From: Candidatus Zixiibacteriota bacterium
GTDB taxonomy: Bacteria > RBG-13-66-14 > B26-G2 > WVWN01
NCBI GenBank assembly: GCA_030613505.1
Contig: JAUWLW010000007.1
Span: 11,395 to 75,394, forward strand
Length of the DNA stretch: 64,000 nt
Direction of reading: 5' to 3'
Shown here: positions 50,735 through 58,806 of the stretch, piece after piece
How the letters are laid out: every line of letters starts with the position of its first letter
How positions within the stretch are numbered: position 1 is the first letter of the stretch
Translations under genes and position numbers: made by a program
Notes under the pieces: generated by a model
The model's input: only the letters and a program-made list of their open reading frames with translations
Database searches by the model: none
What the model was told of the DNA's origin: nothing

Positions 50735-51259
50735 GTGGTCGAAGAGAAGTTGAAAAGTCGTATCCGGGACGTTCCCGATTGGCCTAAAGAAGGGATCATA
50801 TTTAAAGACATAACGACCCTGCTGCGAGATCCGGAGGCTTTCAAGCTCGCCGTAGACGCCTTGGCCGATAGATATCGCGACCGCGATATTAACTGCGTGG
50901 CTTCCGTAGAAGCCAGGGGTTTTATCTTGGGCGCTCCCGTAGCTTACCTCCTTGACGTAGGTTTCGTGCCCATACGCAAACCGGGCAAATTGCCCTGCGA
51001 AACGCGGCGCGAAGAATACGAACTGGAATACGGGACCGACGCCGTAGAAGTGCATGCCGACGCTTTCGACGCCGGCGACCGAGTACTGGTATGTGACGAC
51101 CTCCTGGCGACGGGCGGCACGGCGCTCGCTACGGCGAGGCTGGTGGAATCTTGCGACGCGACCGTGGAAGCTTTCGTATTCCTAGTCGAACTTGACTTTT
51201 TGTCGGGGCGCGATAAGATCCGCGACTACGAAGTGTTTTCGATAATCCATTACGACTAG
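50735..51259 (+). CDS. apt: Adenine phosphoribosyltransferase
   Basis: A 174-residue type I phosphoribosyltransferase converting adenine and PRPP to AMP. DWPKEGIIFKDITTLLRDP and VASVEARGFILGAPVAYLL are Apt marks, the PRPP loop is RVLVCDDLLATGGTALA, and FLVELDFLSGRDKI is the C-terminal block. GTG 50735 follows the sigma factor gene. No terminator is seen before the tRNA-Arg promoter. Confidence 0.95.
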   Translation: MVEEKLKSRIRDVPDWPKEGIIFKDITTLLRDPEAFKLAVDALADRYRDRDINCVASVEARGFILGAPVAYLLDVGFVPIRKPGKLPCETRREEYELEYGTDAVEVHADAFDAGDRVLVCDDLLATGGTALATARLVESCDATVEAFVFLVELDFLSGRDKIRDYEVFSIIHYD

Positions 51260-51273
51260 TTTAGCACGCAATA

Positions 51274-51302
51274 TTGCACGAAACGCTTTATTATGTTATA
51301 TA
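51274..51302 (+). promoter_or_regulatory. Promoter of tRNA-Arg(CCT)
   Basis: TTGCAC (51274-51279) and TATATA (51297-51302) with a 17-base spacer, 20 bases before the tRNA. Spacing matches the two tRNA-Pro promoters. Confidence 0.65.
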
Positions 51303-51322
51303 TTATATTCGGAGAGCCGGAA

Positions 51323-51396
51323 GCGCCCGTAGCTCAGCCGGATAGAGCGGTGGTTTCCTAAACCATAGGTCGGAGGTTCGAATCCTCTCGGGCGCA
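51323..51396 (+). tRNA. tRNA-Arg (anticodon CCT)
   Basis: A full cloverleaf: acceptor stem 51323-51329 with 51389-51395, D-arm AGCTCAGCCGGATAGAGC, anticodon loop TTCCTAA (anticodon CCT, reads AGG) and T-arm GGTTCGAATCC. CCA is not encoded. The next protein gene begins 22 bases later with no terminator. Confidence 0.95.
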
Positions 51397-51418
51397 AAAG
51401 GCCGTCCTTGGAGCCGAT

Positions 51419-52909
51419 ATGGAATTTTACCTAAATATCAACGGGAACCAACGCGGGCCGCTAGACGAAGCCGAATTCCGCGAACTGGTGCGGAACAAGG
51501 CCGTGTCGCAGGAAGACTACGTTTGGGAAGCGAAGCAGGGTAGGTGGATTAAAATCAAATTCTACGCGGAGCTGGCCGCGGTTTTCGAAGAGGAAACGAC
51601 CGCCCCGCCCGCGGAGGAAGAAGGATATTTTATCAACGTCGAAGGCAAAACCGGCGGCCCGTTCCTCAAGGATGCCATAATCAAAGAAATTGAAAGAGGC
51701 CGTTTCCAACGTTCCCATTTCGTCTGGGACGCCGAATCTAACCGATGGTTAAAAGCCTCGGAACACGCCGTATTCGCGGAATTACTTACCGAAGCCACGC
51801 CCCCGAAGGCCGTAAAAAAATATTACCTCAGTAAAGAAGGTGCGCGTTACGGCCCATTCGAATTCGGAGAAGTCGAAGAAAAGATTTTGAGCGGCGAGTT
51901 CGACCGGAGCCACTACGCTTGGGAACCGCAACTGAAGAAGTGGGTGGAACTCGCCGAGGTAGCCGACTTCGCGGATATATTCGCCGATTTAGCGGCTCCG
52001 GAACCGGAAGTTCCCCCGCCCATGCCGGTCCCGGAACCGACGACGCCGGCGCCGCCTGGCCCGGTCGCACCGCCGGAAAGGGCACCTCCGGAACCCATGC
52101 CGGCCCCGCCCGCCGAGGCGGGTTTAGCTCCGCCGCTCGAGTTGGCCGCTCCGCCTACGGAGCCAAAACCCCCCCCGGGACCGGTAGGGGTCCAACCTTT
52201 AGCCCCAGGCGCGGAACCGGCGATTACGCCGCCGGGAAGAGGTATCCCGGAGCCCCAAGTGGGAGATCTGGTTTCGATTTCCATACCCCCTCCTACGGCC
52301 GACGATAAACCGCCGCCACCCGACGTGTCGAAAGTCTCGGTCGACGAGGTCGAGTTTAAGAAAGTATCAGCTGAGGAAGAAGAAGTTGCGTTGGGGAAGG
52401 GTAAAGACGTAAAGATCGACCGCACGGTCGTATTGGATCTCTCGCGGCCTTCGTTTATCAGGCGCTTCGCAGCGCAATTGGTAGACCTATTCTTTATAAG
52501 CCTTTCTTATTTCGCCGTCGCTCTTATATTCAGCTTTTTGGAGATGAACCCGTACCTGCCGGGGCCCGACAGGTACTATTACCAACAATGGTTTTGGGGC
52601 GTGATAGTGGGCATAGGCCTCTTCTATTTCCTCGTCCGCGACGGGGGCGGCGCCAGTATCGGTAAGCGGATTATGGGGTTGCGGGTCGTTAAATATGGCG
52701 ATTACGACCGGCCGGCGAACGTGGTTAACTCGATAATGCGTAATATTACGCTACTCATACCGCTCTTAAACATATTGGACGTAGTATACGCGTATACGGA
52801 CCCTAAAGGCCGTAGGGTCGGCGATCGCGCGGCCGGTACGATATTGACGGAGTCTCACGAAATGAATTACCTCCGGGAGCAACGCGCGATTCTCGATGAA
52901 ATCTACTAA
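51419..52909 (+). CDS. Triple GYF-domain protein with RDD membrane domain
   Basis: A 496-residue protein with three GYF_2-type repeats at about 1-56, 66-123 and 133-190, each with Y/F-x-N/S, GPLDEAEF / GPFLKDAI / GPFEFGEV and a W-W pair (for instance YVWEAKQGRWIKI). A proline-rich linker (193-310) follows, then an RDD domain (~340-490) with about three membrane helices, beginning RPSFIRRFAAQLVDLF. GYF domains bind proline-rich peptides in eukaryotes, and GYF_2-RDD proteins of bacteria have no proven role. It may be a scaffold; the Pro-rich linker could be bound by the GYF repeats. The gene lies 22 bases after tRNA-Arg. Confidence 0.85.
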   Translation: MEFYLNINGNQRGPLDEAEFRELVRNKAVSQEDYVWEAKQGRWIKIKFYAELAAVFEEETTAPPAEEEGYFINVEGKTGGPFLKDAIIKEIERGRFQRSHFVWDAESNRWLKASEHAVFAELLTEATPPKAVKKYYLSKEGARYGPFEFGEVEEKILSGEFDRSHYAWEPQLKKWVELAEVADFADIFADLAAPEPEVPPPMPVPEPTTPAPPGPVAPPERAPPEPMPAPPAEAGLAPPLELAAPPTEPKPPPGPVGVQPLAPGAEPAITPPGRGIPEPQVGDLVSISIPPPTADDKPPPPDVSKVSVDEVEFKKVSAEEEEVALGKGKDVKIDRTVVLDLSRPSFIRRFAAQLVDLFFISLSYFAVALIFSFLEMNPYLPGPDRYYYQQWFWGVIVGIGLFYFLVRDGGGASIGKRIMGLRVVKYGDYDRPANVVNSIMRNITLLIPLLNILDVVYAYTDPKGRRVGDRAAGTILTESHEMNYLREQRAILDEIY

Positions 52910-53447
52910 CACCGATATCCTATTACGGAACCGGAGAGTGTTCGCCAACGCCAGGGATGCGGCGTTTGCGAATGCCGGTAGCTTAATCGACGAAATCCTT
53001 GCCCGTTACGGCGAAAACGGCGCCGAGTTAATGGACCCGGATGAACTAAAAAACTTAATGGCGGCGCTTGTCGACCGCCTTTACCACGCCCGATATTTCG
53101 CTAGGTTATCGGCCGGGGGTAACAACCTGCATCCTCCGCCGGAAATCGATTACGTTGAGCAAGCCTATTTAGACCACGTCGAGACGACCTATTCCTACTC
53201 GCGTTCTATTAACCGTTTCGTACATCACGAACTACTCATCGATTCCTTTGTGCGCGAGCACCCGGACGTTTCAGAGGACTTTAAAACTTACCTCGCGGAG
53301 ATACGTAAAAGCGACGCGAACTTAATATACATAAATCTTCGGAGTTTAAGGGAACGTATGCGCGTCTTCGCCCGTTATGTGGACCGTCCGGCCGCCGTCG
53401 CGGCCGAATACTTCAAACACCCTCTCGGCGTCGAGCAAGGAGAATAA
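52896..53447 (+). CDS. Unknown helical protein
   Basis: A 183-residue product that I do not recognise. It is mostly charged alpha-helix without signal peptide or membrane segment; a SYSRSINRFVHHELLIDSFV region and LRSLRERMRVFARYV could be coiled or helical-bundle surfaces. ATG 52896 overlaps the last 14 bases of the GYF/RDD gene, and the next gene follows after no gap, so it belongs to the same transcript as the CsgG-like and TPR genes. Confidence 0.6.
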   Translation: MKSTNTDILLRNRRVFANARDAAFANAGSLIDEILARYGENGAELMDPDELKNLMAALVDRLYHARYFARLSAGGNNLHPPPEIDYVEQAYLDHVETTYSYSRSINRFVHHELLIDSFVREHPDVSEDFKTYLAEIRKSDANLIYINLRSLRERMRVFARYVDRPAAVAAEYFKHPLGVEQGE

Positions 53448-53921
53448 ATGGCCAAGTACGTCTTCCGCATTATATGCCTGCTTTCGGCGTTGACCTTATT
53501 ATACCCGTCGGTATCGCCGGCCAAAACGGCCAAACCCGTAATAGCGGTTTTTAATTTCGAAACCGTAAATACAACCGACTACCTGGGTCCGGTAACCGCT
53601 CGTTACCTGATGACGGCGCTAGCCTATTTGGGTAAATATAAGGTTATCGAACCGGAAAAAATCGAAAAGGTTTTGGAGGGCGCCGGTATCGGCGAGGGCG
53701 AAGCCATCGAGACAGGGACGGCCGCAACGTTGGGAAAGAAGTTGGGGGCTATGGTGGCGTGCCGCGGCAAAGTAACAAAAAAAGGCAATAAATATACTAT
53801 TACCGTTGATTTTATAAGTACGGCCAACGCCGCCGTCATTACCTCTAATAGCGCGAACGTAACGGGCGAAGCAAACCTATCAAAAGGTATCGACCGTATA
53901 GTTGGTCTAACGAAAGATTGA
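53448..53921 (+). CDS. CsgG/FlgO-like secreted protein
   Basis: A 157-residue protein with an N-terminal signal peptide (FRIICLLSALTLLYPSVSPA). The mature part, IAVFNFETVNTTDYLGPVTARYLMTAL, YKVIEPEKIEKVL, ATLGKKLGAMVACRGKVTKKG and an alternating beta strand, resembles the CsgG or FlgO-type N-terminal domain that binds peptidoglycan-linked complexes. It is not a full CsgG pore, being too short. The TPR gene downstream overlaps its stop by four bases. Confidence 0.7.
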   Translation: MAKYVFRIICLLSALTLLYPSVSPAKTAKPVIAVFNFETVNTTDYLGPVTARYLMTALAYLGKYKVIEPEKIEKVLEGAGIGEGEAIETGTAATLGKKLGAMVACRGKVTKKGNKYTITVDFISTANAAVITSNSANVTGEANLSKGIDRIVGLTKD

Positions 53922-54604
53922 GGTCGCTACTAGCCAGGCGGAACTCTTTTTTTACCGTGGCCGCGGCGGCTTTTTTATTAAACGCTGTGGCCGCTCGGGG
54001 CCAAAGCGATACTGCAGCCTTCGCCGAGGTGTTGGATGAAGCCGTCGGTTTCGCCCGGGGCGGCGACCGCGAGAAGGCGAGCGAGGTTTTTTTGGAGCTC
54101 GCGTCCGAATACCCGGGTGAAGCCGCTATACTGTATAACCTCGCTTTAACGTACGAATTCGACGCAGACGGGAACCGGTACAAAGGTGAAAACCTAAACC
54201 TGGCCGCGTCGTATTACGAGGAGGCGTTGGCAGCAGATCCGCGCTTCAGCCCCGCTCGATTCAACGTCGCGGTCGTATGGCATAAACTGGGTTATTTAGA
54301 AGAAGCCGCGCGCAAGTACCGCCTTATTGCGAAGGGTGGAGGGGAATTAGGTCGTCGCGCGGAATATAACCTGGCCTTGGTATTGAGGGAGAGGGGCCTA
54401 ACCGAAGAAGCTGCCGATATCTTAAAACAAGGTGAGGGAGTTTACGACGACGTATCGCGCGTACGGTTGTTGGCGCTGTTGGCCGAAGACGCCGGCGAGG
54501 TGGGGAGAGCCATCCGCCTTTGGAAACGAGCGTTAGCGCTGGGCGACAACGCCGTTTTGAACGCGCTGGCCGTAAAACACCTTCAGGCCCTTCGGGGTTA
54601 CTGA
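53918..54604 (+). CDS. Secreted TPR-repeat protein
   Basis: A 228-residue protein with an N-terminal signal peptide (FFTVAAAAFLLNAVAARG) and tetratricopeptide repeats: AVGFARGGDREKASEVFLELA, LYNLALTYEFD, AASYYEEALAADPRFSPARF and NVAVVWHKLGYLEEAARKYR among others. TPRs act as protein-binding scaffolds, here in the periplasm or outer membrane. Translation starts at TTG 53918, four bases before the stop of the CsgG-like gene, suggesting the two work together. Partner unknown. Confidence 0.78.
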   Translation: MRSLLARRNSFFTVAAAAFLLNAVAARGQSDTAAFAEVLDEAVGFARGGDREKASEVFLELASEYPGEAAILYNLALTYEFDADGNRYKGENLNLAASYYEEALAADPRFSPARFNVAVVWHKLGYLEEAARKYRLIAKGGGELGRRAEYNLALVLRERGLTEEAADILKQGEGVYDDVSRVRLLALLAEDAGEVGRAIRLWKRALALGDNAVLNALAVKHLQALRGY

Positions 54605-54626
54605 ATATGCGATGAGGAGGCGTTAA

Positions 54627-55577
54627 TTGGGCATGTCTTCTAAAAGATGGTGGCTAATGGGCGGAGGAGCGGCCTTATTCGCGCTGCTCATGATAATCGT
54701 CGCTTTGGCCGTACTCTGCCGCGTTCTGCCCGAGGTCAAAGCTTATTCCCCGTTAGGCAAGAAGATCGCGGTATTGGACATACGAGGGTCGATTATATCA
54801 TCAGAGGATACCATCAAGATAATCCACTCGTACCGGGACGACCCGACGGTCGCCGCCGTCGTCCTTTACATCGATAGCCCGGGGGGCGGGGTAGCGCCGT
54901 CTCAGGAGATCTACACTGAATTACTACAGTTAAAAGAGAAAGATAAAAAAGTATACGCGTATATGTCCAACCTCGGCGCTTCGGGAGGGTATTACGTCGC
55001 GTGCGCGAGCGATAAAATTTACGCCTCGCCCGGTACCCTTACCGGGTCCATCGGCGTTATTTTAACCTTCACTAACGTGGAGGGCCTTTTCGGTAAGATA
55101 GGCCTCTCGAGCAAAACCATCAAGAGCGGCCGCTATAAGGATATCGGCTCGCCGTTCCGGCCCATGACGCCCGAAGAAGAAGCCTTGCTAGGCGAAACGG
55201 TGGACGACGTATACGAGCAGTTCCTCGATACGGTAATCGAGGCGCGGCGGGACGCCATATCCGATAAGCTCGAAGACGCAGGCGTCGAGAAACCCACGAA
55301 ATACCGCGTGCGCCGGTACGTCATGGAATATGCCGACGGCCGGATATTCTCGGGCCGGCAAGCCCAAGAGCTTGGGTTTGTCGATGAGCTGGGTAATTTC
55401 CAAAAATGTCTGAAAGACGTCGCGCGGGAGATCGGCGTCAAGGGACGTCCTACTATCGTGAGGAAAAAGACCAAGGAGAGATCTCTTTACGACGTACTCT
55501 TCGGGCGCGTTCGCGCCGAACTCCTGGGTTTGGGCGAACCAACAACCCGTGTAGAATTGAAATACTCTCTCTATTAA
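54627..55577 (+). CDS. sppA: Signal peptide peptidase SppA, short type
   Basis: A 316-residue membrane serine peptidase of the S49 family. One N-terminal helix (GGGAALFALLMIIVALAVL) anchors it. SPGGGVAPSQEIYTEL, the nucleophile serine in NLGASGGYYVACASD, GTLTGSIGV and the lysine general base region TIKSGRYKDIGSP fit the short SppA. It digests cleaved signal peptides in the membrane. TTG 54627 sits behind a GATGAGGAGG site; ATG 54633 is an alternative. Confidence 0.93.
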   Translation: MGMSSKRWWLMGGGAALFALLMIIVALAVLCRVLPEVKAYSPLGKKIAVLDIRGSIISSEDTIKIIHSYRDDPTVAAVVLYIDSPGGGVAPSQEIYTELLQLKEKDKKVYAYMSNLGASGGYYVACASDKIYASPGTLTGSIGVILTFTNVEGLFGKIGLSSKTIKSGRYKDIGSPFRPMTPEEEALLGETVDDVYEQFLDTVIEARRDAISDKLEDAGVEKPTKYRVRRYVMEYADGRIFSGRQAQELGFVDELGNFQKCLKDVAREIGVKGRPTIVRKKTKERSLYDVLFGRVRAELLGLGEPTTRVELKYSLY

Positions 55578-55656
55578 AGAGGGGGTCGGTCGCCGTCGAC
55601 CAAGAGGGCCGGCGTTACGCAAGGGAAGTTAAACCGTTAACTCAGGGAGTCGCGAC

Positions 55657-56622
55657 GTGCGTAAATCAGCTATATTATTATCCTGCTTTACCCTAGTCCT
55701 CGTAATCGGTTGTGCTAAACAAGCCGAGGAAGCCCCCCTAGTCGGCGAAAAAGAACTCTACGAAGAGAAAGCCGCCCCCGAGGCCGCACCCACCGCGCCC
55801 GGCGAAGACCTGAAATACAAACGGGCCGAGGGCGAAATGCCGGCCAGAGGAGCTACCGACGCGGCCGAAGGTGAACGGGCCGACCTAACCGATGTCTTAG
55901 GAGGCGTGGCTGAAGCCGCAGACGTCGCCGGCGAATTAAAACTCATAAAAACAGCCGACCTAACGTGCGAGATCGACGACGTCGATGAGGGCTTCGAACA
56001 GGTGTATGCCGTCGCGGCGGCCGAGAGAGCGCTCGTCGTCGGCACCAACCGTGCCGTAGCCGAAGAAGGTTACGTATTCGGTTCGGTGACGTTAAAAGTC
56101 CATCCGTCGAAGTTCGACGAAACGGTGAGGGCTTTACGGGAAATAGGGCGGCTGGTGTCGGAGAGTAGTACGACGGAAGACGTTACACAGGAATACGTAG
56201 ACGTCCAAGCGCGCCTCGAAAACGCCGAAGCGACGCGCGCCCGTTACCTGGAGATCCTGGCGATACGCGCCGGCACGGTACCCGACATCCTGGAAGTGGA
56301 GCGGGAGATCGAACGCGTAACTGAAAATATCGAACGTTTCAAAGGCCAAATCCGCTACTTCGACGCTCAAATAGGATTGTCTACTATCACCATCCACTTC
56401 GAACAACCTCACGCCGCCGTTCCTACCGGTTACAGCTTCGTAAAAGCCGTAAAAGACGCGTTCCGTATCGCGGTCCGCATCTGTATTTTCTTAGTCCAAG
56501 CCGTTATCGTATTGCTGCCTTTTATAATATTATTAATAATTATGGTATTGGTAATCAGGCTCATCGTATGGTCTATACAACGGCGTAGGCGTAAGGCTAA
56601 ACAAGCGGCTATAGACGCCTAA
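55657..56622 (+). CDS. DUF4349 lipoprotein
   Basis: A 321-residue product with a lipoprotein signal ending LVIGC. After a Glu/Ala-rich linker comes the DUF4349 domain (~95-260): IKTADLTCEIDDVDEGFEQVYAVA, GSVTLKVHPSKFDETVRAL and a coiled-coil segment with YVDVQARLENAEATRARYLE and VERVT-like repeats. A C-terminal membrane helix and a basic tail (QRRRRKAKQ) finish it. DUF4349 is found in surface or envelope proteins of many bacteria, with no fixed function. It starts at GTG 55657. Confidence 0.85.
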   Translation: MRKSAILLSCFTLVLVIGCAKQAEEAPLVGEKELYEEKAAPEAAPTAPGEDLKYKRAEGEMPARGATDAAEGERADLTDVLGGVAEAADVAGELKLIKTADLTCEIDDVDEGFEQVYAVAAAERALVVGTNRAVAEEGYVFGSVTLKVHPSKFDETVRALREIGRLVSESSTTEDVTQEYVDVQARLENAEATRARYLEILAIRAGTVPDILEVEREIERVTENIERFKGQIRYFDAQIGLSTITIHFEQPHAAVPTGYSFVKAVKDAFRIAVRICIFLVQAVIVLLPFIILLIIMVLVIRLIVWSIQRRRRKAKQAAIDA

Positions 56623-56717
56623 GGGTACAGCTCCTTCGGCTAACATTCGACCTAAAAGGTCGACTACCGTTCGGGAACGGGTCAAGGCGTGCGTCGATAG
56701 CGCGGAGGTTATACGAA

Positions 56718-57044
56718 ATGACTAAAGCGGATTTAGCCCGTTCGATAGCGAAAAAACACAACCTAACGCAAAAAGAAGCGGTAAGCGTCGTAGACGCCGT
56801 CCTCGAAACTATAACCGACGCTCTGGCACAGGGCGATAAAGTTGAGCTTCGTGGTTTCGGTTCTTTCGCAGTTAAAAACCGACCCGCACGTACAGCGCGA
56901 AATCCGAAAACAGGTGAACGAGTCTCCGTACCTCCGAAAGTTACTCCGGCTTTTAAGGCTTCTAAAGCATTAAAAAAACTACTAGCGGAAGAGCGGTACG
57001 AGGTAGAGGTACCGTCCGAACAACAAACCGAGAATATGAGGTGA
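56718..57044 (+). CDS. HU-family DNA-binding protein
   Basis: A 108-residue HU/IHF-type histone-like protein: MTKADLARSIAKKHNLTQKEA, VELRGFGSFAVKNRPARTARNPKTGE with the DNA-contact arm and proline, and a C-terminal extension of about 18 residues. It bends and packs DNA, and the basic region is intact. ATG 56718 follows a GCGGAGG site. The small basic protein gene at 57048 follows three bases after its stop. Confidence 0.93.
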   Translation: MTKADLARSIAKKHNLTQKEAVSVVDAVLETITDALAQGDKVELRGFGSFAVKNRPARTARNPKTGERVSVPPKVTPAFKASKALKKLLAEERYEVEVPSEQQTENMR

Positions 57045-57047
57045 AAT

Positions 57048-57137
57048 ATGGGTTGTCCTAGAAAAAGGAAACGCAAGAAAATAGCAAAGCACAAGAGAAA
57101 GAAGAAATCTCGGGCGAATAGGCATAAAAAGAAGTAA
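57048..57137 (+). CDS. 29-residue basic COX24/bS22-like protein
   Basis: ATG 57048 opens a 90-base frame ending TAA at 57137, coding 29 residues that are about two thirds Lys and Arg. The pattern PRKRKRKKIAKHKRKKKS followed by RANRHKKK is close to the AURKAIP1/COX24-domain proteins of Bacteroidota and to mycobacterial bS22, which bind the small ribosomal subunit. It lies three bases after the HU stop and so is translated from the same message. It is shorter than usual gene-finder limits. Recognition is by motif only; it could instead be a nucleoid-associated peptide. Confidence 0.7.
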   Translation: MGCPRKRKRKKIAKHKRKKKSRANRHKKK

Positions 57138-57292
57138 GAGGCCGGTGGCTATATTAACATAATATGTATTATCAGACATTTACCTATATCCTTGTTTGAC
57201 CTTTTTATAGTCTTTTTTATCCTTATTTCCCAATCGTTTAAATCCCCATATTTAATATTATCCTTCACCATCGCGAACTTATTTATATGATT

Positions 57293-57316
57293 AAGCTCCC
57301 TTTCTCAGGGAGCTTT
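57293..57316 (+). terminator. Hairpin between converging genes
   Basis: A perfect 9-bp stem (AAGCTCCCT with AGGGAGCTT) around a five-base loop ends in a short T-run. It lies between the HU-small protein operon and the glgA stop codon, so it may terminate transcripts from either side. The upstream stretch 57138-57292 is AT-rich and has no gene I can see. Confidence 0.55.
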
Positions 57317-57323
57317 AACGCTA

Positions 57324-58799
57324 CTAGCGTTTTCGCCGTGCCCCTAACTTTTTCCTCTTCGCTAACCGGTAAAGCTTCATGTATTCCCTGGCCGAACGTT
57401 CCCAAGAAAAATCTTTTCCCATACCGCGCCGCATAATATTCCGCCACCGCCGCGGCCTCGAGTACGCCGCTAAGGCCCTTTCTAACGCTTCTACCATGGC
57501 TCGCCCGGTATAGCGTTCGAACGCGAAGCCCACGCCCTCCCGCTTACTCTCGTCAGCATCTCTTACGGTATCGGCTAAACCGCCTGTCGCTCTAACTACC
57601 GGTACGGTACCGTAAGCTAAAGCAATCATTTGCCCCAAACCGCACGGTTCGTAACGTGACGGCATCAAAATCATATCGGAGCCGGCGTATATGCGGTGGG
57701 CCATCGCGTCGTCGAACATTAAGTGCGACGAGAATTTCTTGGGATGTCGCTTAGCTACTTCTTTAAAAAGGCGGTGATATTTTCGGTCCCCCGTACCTAA
57801 CAAGATGTAGCGACACGGCAGCTGCAAGATACTATCGATTCCGTCCACTAGGATATCAAAACCTTTTTGATCGGCGAGCCGCGAAACTATACTTACCAGC
57901 GCCTTTTTATTTTCTTGGGCGAAACCATTCTCCTTCTCGAGCACCTGCTTACACAAAACCTTGCCTTTGAGATTTTCCGCACGGTAATTAGCCGCTATAT
58001 GGGGATCTTTTTTCGGATTCCAAATCGTATAATCGATGCCGTTTAGTACGCCGTGCAAATCGGCGCGCCGCTGGCGGAGAACGCCGTCCATCACGAAGCC
58101 GAATTCAGGCGTTTGGATCTCTTCGCAGTATCTTTCGCTGACGGTACTAATCAAGTCCGCGTGAAGGATACCCGCTTTGAGAAATGAGAATTGGCCGAAG
58201 AATTCCAAGTCATTCATCACGAAGCGGTCCCAGCTAACGTTCGTAATCGGAAAATATTTCTTATCGAAGTTCCCCTGATACCCGGTGTTATGTATAGTAA
58301 ATAACGTCCCGGTACCGGCGAATTCTTCAGCATAATGGTCTTTGACGTACACCGGAACCAAGCCCGTCTGCCAGTCGTGCGCGTTTATGCAGGCGGGATT
58401 TATTTTTTCGGCGAGGATGAGTTCCAGCGCGCCGCGGCATAATAACGTGAAGCGTTCCGCGTTGTCGGGATAATCGATTCCCTTTTCCTGATATAAACCG
58501 TCCCGGTAGAAGTAGGGGTCGTAGGCTAAAAAGAAAGCCGTTATATCCGTATCCGGTATATTAGTCGCGTAGACGGTAGTCGTTATTGTGTTGACGCCCA
58601 CCGGCACCGTTAAACGCCCTACCCTCTTCTCGCCAAAGCCTCCCCGGGCCACCTCTTTGTAGTAAGGCATTATGAGCGTCGGCTTGGCGCCTACTTTTGC
58701 TAACGCTTTAGGAAGAGAACCGGCGACGTCGGCCAAACCACCCGTTTTAGCGAACGGTACGGCTTCCGAAACGACCAGAACAACTTTCAACCTAGCCAT
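57324..58799 (-). CDS. glgA: Glycogen synthase (ADP-glucose type)
   Basis: A 491-residue GT5 enzyme that builds alpha-1,4-glucan from ADP-glucose. The N-terminal VSEAVPFAKTGGLADVAGSLPKALAK (quoted in part as KTGGLADV) binds ADP-glucose, HDWQTGLVPVYV and FTIHNTGYQGNF follow, and the C-terminal PSRYEPCGLGQMIALAYGTV with RATGGLADTV is the donor site. It follows galT by seven bases on the minus strand. The substrate enzyme glgC is not in the window, but the GH57 gene at 31495 could act on the product. Confidence 0.96.
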   Translation of the reverse strand: MARLKVVLVVSEAVPFAKTGGLADVAGSLPKALAKVGAKPTLIMPYYKEVARGGFGEKRVGRLTVPVGVNTITTTVYATNIPDTDITAFFLAYDPYFYRDGLYQEKGIDYPDNAERFTLLCRGALELILAEKINPACINAHDWQTGLVPVYVKDHYAEEFAGTGTLFTIHNTGYQGNFDKKYFPITNVSWDRFVMNDLEFFGQFSFLKAGILHADLISTVSERYCEEIQTPEFGFVMDGVLRQRRADLHGVLNGIDYTIWNPKKDPHIAANYRAENLKGKVLCKQVLEKENGFAQENKKALVSIVSRLADQKGFDILVDGIDSILQLPCRYILLGTGDRKYHRLFKEVAKRHPKKFSSHLMFDDAMAHRIYAGSDMILMPSRYEPCGLGQMIALAYGTVPVVRATGGLADTVRDADESKREGVGFAFERYTGRAMVEALERALAAYSRPRRWRNIMRRGMGKDFSWERSAREYMKLYRLAKRKKLGARRKR

Positions 58800-58806
58800 A
58801 AAAACC

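Noticed and set aside
57197-57224. TTGACC with a TATCCT-like box in the AT-rich gap after HU
   Set aside because: It would read only into the 3' end of the opposing glgA gene; the -10 match is poor and the region is AT-rich by composition.
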